Positions 1-11,733 of a DNA stretch of 64,000 nucleotides are shown piece by piece. The stretch is taken from NCBI RefSeq assembly GCF_902167145.1, contig NC_050097.1, positions 233,573,034 to 233,637,033 on the forward strand, in the 5' to 3' direction. The notes beneath the pieces were generated by a model, which made no database searches, was not told the origin of the DNA, and saw nothing but the letters and a program-made list of their open reading frames with translations. The stretch comes from Zea mays (taxonomy: Eukaryota; Streptophyta; Magnoliopsida; Poales; Poaceae). Within the stretch, counting starts at the first letter, position 1. Each line of letters starts with the position of its first letter. A program made the translations under genes and the position numbers.

Positions 1-2
1 AA

Positions 3-749
3 GAAAGCCAATCTTCCATTGAGCTAGAAATTCCAGGAATTAGTGATATTTCTATCACACAAGAAAATAAAGTGCTCAAGGAAGAAGTTGGAAGGCTAAG
101 AAGGAGCTTAACTCTTTTGAAGAGAAAGTGTCATGCTCAACCTTCTCAGGATAACCATGATAACATGGTGAAGAAGCTTGAGAAGGGGACAATCGCAACA
201 TGCACAAAACCCCTTCAAAAGAATGCTAAGTTCCCTAAGAAAGGCATGAACAAACATCAAGAGAAGAAAGCCAAAGCTCATGACAAGTGTCTCAACCAAG
301 CCTCCACATGCTCCACACAAGGTAACAAACAAGCCACTCTTCCAAATAAGAGAAGATGCACTAGAAAGTGTTATCAATGTCATGAGAAGGGACATGAGAT
401 TAAGTCATGTCCCTACATAAAAGATAGTGGCTTAACTTTAGAAAGAAAGAGGCTCACTGACCATGTAGCAAACAAGAAGCAAGGTAAGAAGGAGCCTTGC
501 AAAAATAAAAATTAGATTTGCTACACTTGCCGAAGAAAGGGACACCTATGCAAGGATTGTCCCATGAGTAAGTTTCCTAAGCCTATCATGTCAATTCATT
601 CATATTATCTTAGGAGACCCAAAAATGAGACTTGTGCTAGAAAGGTGATGAGTTCACCACATTCTAGGACTAAGGCTATTTGGGTGCCTAAGTCCTTATT
701 GGCTAACCTTGATGGACCCATCATGAGATGGGTACCAAAATATACTTAA
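3..749 (+). pseudogene. Sirevirus-like gag C-terminal fragment with two CCHC zinc knuckles
   Basis: The reading frame is open from base 3 (entering from outside the window) to a TAG at 513-515 and continues in the same frame to a TAA at 747-749. It encodes a leucine/lysine-rich heptad-like stretch, then a knuckle beginning CYQCHEKGHEIKSC, and after the stop a second knuckle CYTCRRKGHLCKDC. It ends with the WVPKS...WVPKY tail that also ends the gag proteins at 17993 and 38249 and is typical of Sirevirus gag. Gag coats the element RNA in the cytoplasm. One internal stop makes this copy non-functional. A splice-acceptor-like tttttgcag follows the gag stop at 754-762. No intact pol follows. Old copy, high AT, no host gene context. 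Confidence 0.75.
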
Positions 750-3700
750 TAAGTTTTTGCAGGTACCTAGAGATGATATGAAGCTTTGGGGTGCTTGAGC
801 AGTTTAACTCAATCCTTATATCAAGCTATCAATCTTACATTGTCTATCCTTTATGATTGACCCAAAGATGAATTTAGTTGTTATATCACTAACTTCATAT
901 TCATCTCTAGCAAGAACTTGTGTTGTAGGGAATAAGGATTAACCTTTGTGGGAATCAAGCAAAAGGCCTACAACTAAGGGATATCCAAAGGATGGTAACA
1001 ATTAAATCTTAGGTGCACATTGCTTTTAATTATTATATTTCTTTGTGTCTTTTGTAGCCACATAGGAAAAATGAAGCACATGAGAATGAACTTAAAATAT
1101 TTTATCTTGCTTTGGAAATGATCCAATGATATGATAGATTGCATATTTGTTATTCTTATATGTGGCAATCTACATACTTTAATTGATGATAATTAATTCG
1201 TGGCATATTTCAAATGAATTATCGTATTATTGCCATGACCTAGACGTAAAGAGGATTATCCCATGTTCTTAAATGAATAGAGTGCTAATTAAGAAATTCA
1301 AATTCTTAAAGCACTTACCAAAAGGGGAAATCTCTATATGACTAGAGTTGAGACTAATGTTTCTATCTAAAGTGTTTATGTAGTCTCACAACATGAGAAT
1401 GTGTTTCTCAAAAGGAGTGTGCCATTCAACATTCAAAGAAGATCGAACCAATACTATGTGATGTATTCATTCTCGTTTAAATTGGTTTTGAGTCTTCTAC
1501 ATTAATCACTCACCATGCTATGAATTAAACTTGCCATGTAAACTTAATTAAATAATCATGCTTTGTTCACCTTGTTTAATTTTGGTGTTATGCATGATGC
1601 TTGTAAGGGCAATTTAGTTCATATCATGAGGTTTCCTTATTTTAGTAACCTTCTTGTCATTCATATACTAGAGGTTTCTAAATAGGAAACTATTGTTTGT
1701 GTTTCTAATGCAATCTCTTTTAAGCCATTTCATGAAATTTCATAAGTAGAGATTGTGCTCTTTCATTTGGTAAAATCACAAGCATTAAAGGTTAATCTTC
1801 ATCTAAAAGAAAGATTAGGAATGCTCAAGCCAAAGGTATGGAACTAGTTGTTTCATTTGGTATGTGACCAATAATAGTTCCTTTCAAGTGGCATTTTTTC
1901 AATTGGTAATAATCTATTTTATGGAAAGAAATGTCAATATGAAGGTTAAATTCTTTTTGACTTAAATTTGTAAATTGGTGCATATTATTAATTCACTCAT
2001 CCATGTGCATTAACTTAAAAGGAATTTAACTTATGCCTTTATGCCTCATAAATGATGATTTGTTTGCAATTCATATCTAAAGATCACCATTCATTAAATA
2101 CTTCTTGTACTACTAATATCTCTTTTCAAAGTTCTTTTTCAACTAGTATTAAAAGGAAAAAGAGATAACAAGCTAAATAAGGAAGTCTCCACAAATGATG
2201 AAAAGAAGAATACTACGATGACACTACCACAGATAGTAAGATCTTTAAAATTGGTATAACAAATGGTATGCTCTACTTGGTGGTAAGTATTCTTAAGGAT
2301 AAGTTAGTTCATTGCAAATTTGTTATGCCTTGACCATGATATGTAATGTACTCCTCATGAGACTCTTAACTGAATTGAAAGTGCATGTGGCAAGTCATTC
2401 AAATACTTGATGCATATATCTAGTGGGAGAACATTATATATCTTGTGTCGTAGAGAATAAGTTTCCCTTGAGTAAGCTATATTAAGACAATCCAAAATGG
2501 TAAATTTGTATCTCATTCATATGGATTGTAATCTTTATTTTCTAAATAGCTACTCTTTATGCAGTTTAAAATTCCCTTATCGTTAAAATCTAAAAGTGCA
2601 TAAGAATCGTTTTTGTTGATATTCATCACATACATATGCACTAACATGGATATGATTTTTAAACTGTAAAAGGTACAATTAGTGATCCATACTCTCTAAA
2701 TTTTGGAAACCCATATTTTGATATCTTAGAAATCTACTTCAATCGATATCCATATGCTTCACATTGAATTGGATCACTAAGTTGTAAATTCCATGCATAA
2801 CTTGTCTTCATGATATGAATGCTTGTGCGACTAACCTTAATAAGCTAGGTGCACCCAAGGTCAAGCTAGGTTTATCATCAAGAAGGCAACACAACGATGT
2901 ATTAAAAAAAAGAGAAATGCTCCTATTCTTAACTCTAGTTTTTATCTATGTGATTAAATATTGACTTGAAACCTTGTAAGATGGTTATCAAGTATATGTG
3001 GGTGTCTACACAAAGAGAAAGGCCACAATAAGGATTGTGTGGGTACTCAAGGCTCTTACTACTAATCTCAAAGGACCCAATTCAAATTGGGTACCAAGAT
3101 ATGAAGCTTAAACTTGTTTTACAGGATCACTCCTTCAATGGATCAAGTTGGGTGCTCGATAATGAATGTATAAATCATCTTTGGAGATAGTAGCAAGGGT
3201 GGGAACAACTGAATCTCAAGTGTATATTATTTTCAAATCTTATCTCTTTGTGACTTGTGTAGCCACTAAGGGAAAAGAAGCACTTGAGGATATACATCAG
3301 TTGTTGATTATGAAATAAAGGTCCAATTAAAAGAAAAATGAATCTTATCATATGGTCAACAATCCAAAATTATGTGACGTATTCTCTATCTAGTTAATTT
3401 GGATTTGATTCTTCTTTATTAGACACTCACCATAATATGGATTAAGCCAGCCCTTTAGACTTCATTGAACAACCATGCATATTATCCATGTCATACAAAA
3501 TATATTGTGCATGAGGGCTCAAGGGGAATTTAGTCCATATTATGAGGTTTCTCTATTTTAGCAACTCACTTGCCTTCCACATATAAAGGGTTGCTAAATA
3601 AGAAACTAGTGCTTGTGCTACTAATGTCATCTCTTGTGTTGAGTTTATCCATAGAAAATCTATGTTAAGAGATGGTGCTTGTTTTAAATTGGATAAATCA

Positions 3701-6700
3701 CAAGCTTAAAGGATACTATTCAACTAAAGTAAGAAGAAGTTGATAAGAGGCCAAGGTATGAAAACTTCTTCTCCTTCGGTTGCAAATTTGTTATGCCTTG
3801 ACCATGATATGTAATGTACTCCTCATGAGACTCTTAACTGAATTGAAAGTGCATGTGGCAAGTCATTCAAATACTTGATGCATATATCTAGTGGGAGAAC
3901 ATTATATATCTTGTGTCGTAGAGAATAAGTTTCCCTTGAGTAAGCTATATTAAGACAATCCAAAATGGTAAATTTGTATCTCATTCATATGGATTGTAAT
4001 CTTTATTTTCTAAATAGCTACTCTTGATGCAGTTTAAAATTCCCTTATCGTTAAAATCTAAAAGTGCATAAGAATCGTTTTTGTTGATATTCATCACATA
4101 CATATGAACTAACATGGATATGATTTTTAAACTGTAAAAGGTACAATTAGTGATCCATACTCTCTAAATTTTGGAAACCCATATTTTGATATCTTAGAAA
4201 TCTACTTCAATCGATATCCATATGCTTCACATTGAATTGGATCACTAAGTTGTAAATTCCATGCATAACTTGTCTTCATGATATGAATGCTTGTGCGACT
4301 AACCTTAATAAGCTAGGTGCACCCAAGGTCAAGCTAGGTTTATCATCAAGAAGGCAACACAACGATGTATTAAAAAAAGGAGAAATGCTCCTATTCTTAA
4401 CTCTAGTTTTTATCTATGTGATTAAATATTGACTTGAAACCTTGTAAGATGGTTATCAAGTATATGTGGGTGTCTACACAAAGAGAAAGGCCACAATAAG
4501 GATTGTGTGGGTACTCAAGGCTCTTACTACTAATCTCAAAGGACCCAATTCAAATTGGGTACCAAGATATGAAGCTTAAACTTGTTTTACAGGATCACTC
4601 CTTCAATGGATCAAGTTGGGTGCTCGATAATGAATGTATAAATCATCTTTGGAGATAGTAGCAAGGGTGGGAACAACTGAATCTCAAGTGTATATTATTT
4701 TCAAATCTTATCTCTTTGTGACTTGTGTAGCCACTAAGGGAAAAGAAGCACTTGAGGATATACATCAGTTGTTGATTATGAAATAAAGGTCCAATTAGAA
4801 GAAAAATGAATCTTATCATATGGTCAACAATCCAAAATTATGTGACGTATTCTCTATCTAGTTAATTTGGATTTGATTCTTCTTTATTAGACACTCACCA
4901 TAATATGGATTAAGTCAGCCCTTTAGACTTCATTGAACAACCATGCATATTATCCATGTCATACAAAATATATTGTGCATGAGGGCTCAAGGGGAATTTA
5001 GTCCATATTATGAGGTTTCTCTATTTTAGCAACTCACTTGCCTTCCACATATAAAGGGTTGCTAAATAAGAAACTAGTGCTTGTGCTACTAATGTCATCT
5101 CTTGTGTTGAGTTTATCCATAGAAAATCTATGTTAAGAGATGGTGCTTGTTTTAAATTGGATAAATCACAAGCTTAAAGGATACTATTCAACTAAAGTAA
5201 GAAGAAGTTGATAAGAGGCCAAGGTATGAAAACTTCCTCTCCTTCGGTTGTTTTAGTATTCTATCCTTAGTGGGATGTACCATAGTATAGGTTAAATTCC
5301 TTGCAATATAAAATGTTCAATAGTGCATATAACTTTGACATCAACTATATGTGTGCACTAATTTAAAGGAATTTAGTCTATCCTTTTGGGTTTCAATAAT
5401 GATGATTCATTTGCCATCCACATATAAGGATCATCATTTGTGAAACCCTTGTGTTTCTAATGCTCTCTTTTCTAAGTGTTTCAACAAGGTCCTCCCAAGT
5501 TCTTTGAAGATGAATTCAAAATCTACAAATATAAGAGTCTTGTTTGTTTCAATAATTGAGTTTCAATTGATCTTATATCAAGTATGATCGAATCAAGAAA
5601 AGATGAAAGAAGTTCATGATCACTTGGTTGGATGAAATCGTAAAGAGAAAAGAGATCACAGTGATTCAAGAAGGGAGTTATATTTTTTTGTCAACCAAAT
5701 AATGAAGATGTAGTGACATATTTATATGATATCCTTCATTATGAGGTTTGAGGTTCATATTAGCATGCTTTACCCTTCAAGATTTCAATTGATATACTTT
5801 TAGTTCTTAAACTTTTAATTGGTATAATTTTCATCATCTATTTAAAGCATGTTATGTTAAACCAAGATATAGTGCAAACTTCTCCTTTAACCTCGTATTG
5901 TTGATGTGCATAAGTGTACTTTGTGTACTCTTACATGCACAAATTGAGGGAGAGTTTAGCCTATATCCTGTGAAACTAATGATTTCTTTGAAGTTCATGT
6001 TGTGTAGTCTCACACCTTGGAGAACATTAAAGGAGGATGAATGGTTCCATAGAAATGAAAATGAGTTTCTCTTGAACCTATCAAGAAAATGAGTTTCTCC
6101 TGATCGTTTGAAGAGGATAAATTTCTCTTTGAAATGTCAAGCCTATCAAAAGCTAAGATGGAAATTCATGATTATAATGGAGACCATGTGGCGTAGAACA
6201 AAGGTGTGTCACTCCATGAATTATTGTATTACATTTGTGTATCTATGCTCTTACATGCTAGTGTATGCATGTATATGCAATATCTTAAGTCACACCATAA
6301 GGTTGCACTTGTGGTGACGATTAAAGAATCTCTAGATATTTGATTAATACCTCTTGTGGTGATGTCATAAGTTAGTCTTAAGTCATCTTAGTGAGGTATG
6401 AGTCAAACATGCTAACTTCTCAAGAATCTTGGCTTAAAATATTGAATATCATGTCTATTAGTATACCTTTTGATTATGAGTAATTCCTTCAATTGGTGCA
6501 ATTTCATATTTTCATACTTTATTTGTACCAAGGTTCAAATTGTAGAACTTAATCCCCTGGCCTCATAAGTCCAAGTTCATAAGCTAAACAAGTATTCATC
6601 ACTTGTATGCACACATTTAGGGGGAGAATGGTCTATAATTTGAATCTTTGAGACTAACTTCATTTCCAAGTCTATTATGTGTGTAGTCTCAAATTAGAAA

Positions 6701-7518
6701 GGAATTTTCGGGCAAAGACAATCGCTTCCACTGCAAATTTGATGAGTATCAAAAATTCTTTGCTCCAATAAATGTATCTTTTATACATTTCATAAGGGAA
6801 TGAGTTTCTCTTGTATATGCTACTCCAACATCATCTAAAATTGGTAAACATGTATCACATCCTTTTGGATTGCAAATGTATAAAGTAGCATAGCTTATAA
6901 ATTCTCCTGTCTAGAACTTAATTGATTAAATAGTGCACATGTTTCTTATGTTGCATGATTATGTTCAATTGATACTCCTTTTATGCCAATGGTACTTTAA
7001 GTTGCAAATAAGTACTCTCAACAGATATCAATTGAATTCATATATGTGTGTGCACTAAAACTTGAGGAGAACTTAGTGTAATATGTTATTAGTGATCTGC
7101 TTATCTATCAAATTGTATCAATTGGTGTTTTTCAATTGATATTTTTCATACATGATCACTAGTTGCATAATCCATACTTGTGCAATTTTCATGTTGCCTC
7201 TTGTTGTGATAAGAAAATGCTAGGTGACATCTAGACTCCAGGTATCAAGTGTCACCTTCGATTTAGTATGACAATCTTCATTTAATATCTTGGACCTATG
7301 TCACAACTATACCAACAAGAGCTTGCAAATGAATTGTAAATCCAACACAAGTTTGGAACTCCCCTTGAAAAGGTAAAATGCAAAGGTACATCACTTCATG
7401 TCACTTCTCCATTACCTTTGTGCCATCTAAGGACCCTTTTCATAATAGTGTGTTCCCATCTTGCTTAATCATAATTTCTACCCTTTATATTCTTTGTATC
7501 CTTTTTGGAGATGTATGA
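750..7518 (+). mobile_element. Degenerate interior of the plus-strand Sirevirus-like element
   Basis: AT-rich DNA with no long reading frame. It is filled with degenerate copies of a motif resembling tgtgtgcactaattta followed by a purine-rich run (for example near 1985, 2637, 5351, 6610, 7048), which looks like decayed iterations of one ancestral block. The only coding trace is at 3004-3175 and its duplicate at 4472-4643. There a second, broken zinc knuckle, the WVPR gag tail and a GSSWVLDNECINH-like relic of the protease start can be read with changes of frame. The small reading frames at 5898-6317 match nothing I recognise and I treat them as chance. No pol domains are visible, so this was either a non-autonomous derivative or is extremely decayed. 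Confidence 0.6.
2312..5247 (+). repeat. 1468-bp direct tandem duplication (2312-3779 and 3780-5247)
   Basis: Every line of 2312-3779 recurs 1468 bases later, with only about a dozen substitutions or 1-base indels by eye (for example catatgcac/catatgaac and aattaaaag/aattagaag). The unit starts at ttgcaaatttg and ends at ccttcgg. The bases ttg occur at the left border, the centre junction and the right border, so the duplication may have arisen by microhomology. Both copies include the gag tail/protease relic. The unit is internal to the decayed element. Confidence 0.93.
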
Positions 7519-7620
7519 CAAAGGGGGAGAAATTTTGCATTAAAGCTTACCTTTAGTCTTATGTAACTAAGTGTTAGAAGACTTTTAAGAAGGGGAGATA
7601 TAATTAACAAAAAGGGGAGA
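7519..7620 (+). other. Array of polypurine tracts (plus-strand priming sites)
   Basis: Three close purine runs, acaaagggggagaaa, agaaggggagata and aaaaaggggagat, lie within 100 bases just before the LTR region. A further tttaggggga occurs at 7801 and at 6617. Sireviruses are known for carrying several PPT copies before the 3' LTR. The same arrangement, on the other strand, is seen in the three better elements of this window. Confidence 0.6.
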
Positions 7621-7650
7621 TCATAAGAAAAACATAAGATGTAGAAAATT

Positions 7651-7981
7651 GATGAGTGCATACTATGTCATGAGCATCACGTTTATTTTATGACACACTG
7701 CACCTCATGAATAGTATGATATAAGTTGTCTCCATACTTTGACCCAAATATGTGCTTTTGGCATTTGAGTACAAAAGTGTTATTTTCTGAAATGCACATA
7801 TTTAGGGGGAGGAAACTATATCATATGATTCAAAATCTTATTTATCAAATCTTATGTAAGCTTTAAATGTGTTGTCATCAATAACCAAAAGATGAGTGCA
7901 TACTATGTCATGAGCATCACGTTTATTTTATGACACACTGCACCTCATGAATAGTATGATATAAGTTGTCTCCATACTTTG
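7651..7981 (+). repeat. 91-bp direct repeat, 240-bp period, at the LTR border
   Basis: The block gatgagtgcatactatgtc... at 7651-7741 recurs without visible change at 7891-7981. Just before the second copy is tgtgttgtcatcaataacc (7868-7886), close to the tgtgttggcatcaatcacc that precedes the PPT in the elements at 12603 and 57477. An imperfect inverted copy of ctttaaatgtgttgt (7861-7875) lies at 7986-8000. The LTR start is probably within this block, about 7893. Confidence 0.85.
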
Positions 7982-8949
7982 GATAACAACACATTTAAAG
8001 GTCTAACGAGTTTGCTAAGTGATGAACAGGAAATTCAGTATGATGAACATACTTGAATAGTGTATAATGATCAGTGAACAAAGATTCAACACGAGGTTAA
8101 ATAACCAATGAGACAATGCAAATGGATATAATATGATCTCTATATTGGTTTGAATATATGGACAAGACCTGAGAAATCACTACAACATATGATCAGAATA
8201 GAGGATGAAGTGATTAAGAGGATTGGTCAAGCCAAAGTAAATAAGGTATGAGGAATCGTGAACTGGCTTGATCATATTACTATCAGTCCATATATGCTTC
8301 TATGAGAATCAAACTAGAGCCTGATTGATCTTAACGGTTATATCTAGAAGACATTCAAGCAAGGTTCACAATATTGAAGAAATGATTCTCTCAATGGATG
8401 CTCAATATGATGTGACTCAAGAATGGCTTGATAGGGTGAAGATAGCAAGGAAAGGGCTTCGAGGAACTAAGCGAAGGTGAAGGCCAAGCGACGGCTTGTG
8501 GACCGAGGTACCATGGCTAAGGTGAAGAAGAGAGTACTTGCACTAAGTCGATGAACTAATCAACTATGAAGAGTTATAACATGTTGATGCATCAGTACAG
8601 TGACTTGAAGCCATGATTTGAACTCATATATGGTGATATGGTACAAATCACAGGGTTTGAGTTGTGTTTGCTTCAAAAGGTGAGACAAATATGTTTGTGA
8701 TCCTTATGAAGCAACGCCATGGAGAAATCACACATGAGACACCAATTACTTAAGGAGTTTACTTAATTATATTTTATTTAACTTGAGTATAGGAATCGTC
8801 GTACTATAAAGAGGGATCCAAAAAGAAGGTTGGTGTTTGCCAAAGCTCAAGCCTCTATATTCAAAAGCTATTTTTGAAAACCAAAAATCTCTTGAACGTT
8901 CTATGGTTGACCACGGTTAGGTTTGAGAAACCTAGAGTGTTCTTGTTAA

Positions 8950-9440
8950 AAAGCAGCTGAACTTCTTCAACTGCAACTGAGCTTTTCAGCTGAGCTGAAC
9001 TTCATCTGAGTTGAGCTTCTTCAGCTGCAGCTGAGCTTTTTAGCTGAGCTGAACTTCAGCTGAGTTGAGCTTTCTCAACTCCAGCTGAACTTCAAGTTCA
9101 ACCGGGGTCCCGGCAGGTTCAACCGGGGTCCAGGGAAAGTTCAACCGGGGTCCAAGGAAAGTTTAGCCAGGTTTTTTTCTGGACCTCACTGGTCAAAACC
9201 GGTTGAACCGGTCCTAGGAGAGGTTCAACCGGTGTCAGGGTCACCTGACCGGTCTAACCTCCTGACTGGCAGACTGACTGCCAGTCTGACCCCCAGGCGG
9301 TTGAACCGGCCCTAGGGGCGGTTCAACCGGTGTTAGGAACTGTTTTTGCAGTTTGACCTGTAGTCTACCAGTCTGACTAGCAGACTGACTGTCAGCCTGC
9401 CCCAAGCGGTTGAACTGGTCCTAGGGGCGGTTCAACCGGT
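8950..9440. repeat. Minisatellite and palindrome cluster in LTR U3
   Basis: Three tandem families sit side by side. The first is agctgagctgaacttca-like repeats (8950-9095). The second is three ggttcaaccggggtcc-like repeats (9095-9155). The third is three inverted repeats of the form cggttgaaccgg...cggttcaaccgg centred on ccctaggggc or cctaggag (about 9199-9233, 9298-9332, 9407-9440), interleaved with gactgccagtctgac-type palindromes. They lie directly upstream of the TATA box. They occupy the same place as the CACCGGAC palindromes of the other LTRs but have an unrelated sequence. Confidence 0.8.
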
Positions 9441-9486
9441 CCTCCACAGCCAAAATCAGCCCAACGTCTAGTTTTGAAGCCCCACC

Positions 9487-9494
9487 TATATATA
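9487..9494 (+). promoter_or_regulatory. LTR core promoter TATA box
   Basis: The tatatata in ccacctatatatactcac lies about 45 bases downstream of the last palindrome and is followed by a C/T-rich stretch, as expected for an LTR U3/R border. Confidence 0.55.
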
Positions 9495-10234
9495 CTCACT
9501 CCTACCTCTCTCCCCACAGAAGAGCACGACCCAAACTCCATTTCTAACTTGAAGAACACCTCCCACTCTCTCTCACACATCTCTTGCCTCTCCCATTTCA
9601 AATCTTTGGAGAGAAATCTTTGAGTGAGTTTGAGAGCTGCGGTTTTTGTGCTTCATCTCCACATCTCTCTTGCTCTTCTTCATTCGAGCTTTGGTACTAC
9701 ATCGAGTTCTTTCTGGATTCATTACTCTTGGAGCTTCTAGCTCCTAGACGACTAGGTGTCTCTTGTGAGTCTCCAAATCTTGTGGAAGACCACAAGAAAG
9801 TTTGTATTACGCGCTCGTTTGAGCAAAGATTATTGTGTGAGCTTGACCTTTGTGGTCGGCAAAGGGAGGATTAGGGTTGAAAGCGACTCGGCTCTTTGTG
9901 GGTGCCTCAACGAGGAAGTAGGGCACCTTGGTGGTGTGACCGAACCTCGGGATAAATCTTGTGTCTCTTGTGTTCTTGTTCATTGTGCTTATATGTGTTC
10001 TTCGTTCTCTCACCATTCCGTGAAAGATTTGTTTATATCTTTTTGGTGTGTGGATTTTGAGAAGTGCCCTTCTCAGATCTACTACTTTGAACCCTGTGGA
10101 TCATTTAGAACATCTCATTTCCAAAGTTAACCGGGTGAATTTCGAGATCAATTCAGTTTTACCCAGTTTGCTTCTAGTTTTTGTTGAAAAAGTTTTAACT
10201 TGCCTATTCACCCCCCTCTAGGCAACATTCAACA

Positions 10235-10500
10235 GCCCTCGGGTATTATATTAAGAGGACATTCTCACATAGGTCAAGAAACCGCCGAACCCCTACCCCA
10301 CCCATACAGGCCACCGTAGTCCATGTGAGAACGAGTGTAATGGGACCGCGTCCTAGACCTATGCTTTGTCATGGGAGAGACGAGGGAATTTTTAACCTCA
10401 GCCTGAAATTCGCTCTCACAGGCATACGATATGAACTCAGGGATACTCAGGACTTCAGAAGTGATATTTGGACCACAACCAACTCAGCTAGAGGCCCTTT
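10235..10500 (-). mobile_element. tRNA-derived SINE
   Basis: Read on the minus strand, the 5' end (10500) begins aagggcctctagctgagttgg. Here TAGCTGAGTTGG (10479-10490) fits a tRNA A-box, and gagttcatatc (10428-10438) is a degenerate B-box about 45 bases on. The 3' end is ctcttaatataatacccg, the tail style of grass L1-type LINEs, which SINEs borrow for mobilisation. About 266 bp. It abuts the LTR end at 10234. Not a functional tRNA: no cloverleaf closes. Confidence 0.55.
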
Positions 10501-10757
10501 TGTGGGACCTATTCTTAAAGAAACATGAAGTATTCCAAGTTCAGGTATGATCAAAATCTATGAATGATCAGGAGATAGGGCCAAACCCTACTTCAATGAG
10601 AGCAGTATTAGCCTCACCCTTATCCAGCTCCTCAGGTCATTCCCCTATCAGTTCGCATTGCTAATTGAGCTGTTCCAAATTACCACAACAAATTATTGGA
10701 GAAATTTGCAACTTCGTGTTAGATAAATTTAGACCTCTACATTAAATATAAGATCAA
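10501..10757. other. Unassigned intergenic or intronic DNA
   Basis: No reading frame, repeat or splice-flanked exon that I can support. It lies between a SINE and the 3' end of LINE A. Confidence 0.5.
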
Positions 10758-11733
10758 TTTTTTTCTCTCAAAAGCGCAGGAGAGTTGTACACCATTATAT
10801 TAAGTGAGGAAAGGTCCAAAATGGATCGAAATACAAAGCCCGGAGGGCAGAAAACAAAAACTGGACCTAAGCACCAAGATCCTAACTCCCATGCCTCCTC
10901 TCCAACAACATAAGAGGAGAACCAGAAGAAAAGGAGAAGGCCGACTAGACCCTATTTAAGGCAACAATAAGCCCAAACTCTCTAGATGCTTAGCACCCGC
11001 CTTATCCCAACTGATCAACTCATCTAAAAATAGTCTCTTGACAGAGCTAATGGAAGGATTCACTGCATCAAAAACAGCCTTGTTACGAATAAGCCATATG
11101 CACCAAGCCCCTTGAATTATCACGCTATTTAAGGCTTTTTTCCTGATCATGTGCACTTTTTTAAGAGCCTTTCCCCACCATACAACAAAGGAGCTTTCAT
11201 CAATCATAGGAGTGAGATCAACCAGCCCTATTAGCGATAAAATATGATGCCAAAACTGCAAGTGCAAAGGAGATGCTGGGCCATTTCTTGCTCTTGATCA
11301 CAAAGAGGACAACACATCGGGTACTACAAACCTCTCCTTTGGAGTCTATCAGTAGTCCAACACTTATTCCTTATTATCAACCAAAGGAAAAAACTTGCAT
11401 TTTGGGGGAGCCCAAGTCTTCCACAATCTTTTCCATGGCTCAATGCGTACTGATCCATTAAGAAGGCTTTATAACAAGACTTGGACGAGAATTGTCCGAA
11501 GGCAGTGTGCATCCAAACATGTCTGTCTGCATCCTGTGAAAGTGTTACCCCCTTAGAGCATCCCATAACTTCAAATATTGATGTAGCCCAATTGGAGAGA
11601 GAGGGTTCACAATATCACTAACCCACTGCCAATTGTCAAGCACCTGAGCTACAGTTCTGGTGGAAATGGCTCTTCGGCCAACCATACAGACCACAGCTAG
11701 TGCAATTTCCTGGATGACATTTCCATTTAACAA
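10758..11733 (-). pseudogene. LINE A: 3' fragment of L1-type ORF2
   Basis: On the minus strand the frames at 11754-11545, 11566-11324 and about 11310-10956 join into the end of a plant LINE ORF2. The order is a GRRAISTRTVAQ-type linker, the WMHTAFGQFSSKSCY segment and the zf-RVT zinc-binding domain with CPLCDQEQE (about 11312-11286). Frames change twice, so it is dead. The 3' end is ctctcctgcgcttttgagag followed by an A-run (t-run 10758-10764 on plus). At 11734 it is interrupted by the 3' tail of LINE B/D. The 5' remainder was not found. Confidence 0.8.

Larger units (their letters stand above)
7893..10234 (+). mobile_element. 3' LTR of the old Sirevirus-like element
   Basis: The right edge reads ttcacccccctctaggcaacattcaaca and ends in CA at 10234. 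The acccccctctaggc motif near the LTR end is shared (reverse-complemented) with all other Sirevirus LTRs here. The left edge is uncertain (about 7893). The LTR is long (about 2.3 kb). It has palindrome clusters at 8940-9440, a TATA box at 9487-9494 and a pyrimidine-rich leader with small open frames (9584-10130) that are unlikely to be genes. The 5' LTR lies outside the window, so no TSD can be tested. Confidence 0.65.

Noticed and set aside
9392..10130. Open frames of 69-124 codons at the end of the old LTR
   Set aside because: They lie in U3/R/U5 sequence, overlap on both strands and show no domain.
10425..10500. Possible tRNA gene (A- and B-box-like)
   Set aside because: No acceptor stem or anticodon arm can be paired; the LINE-like tail shows a SINE.
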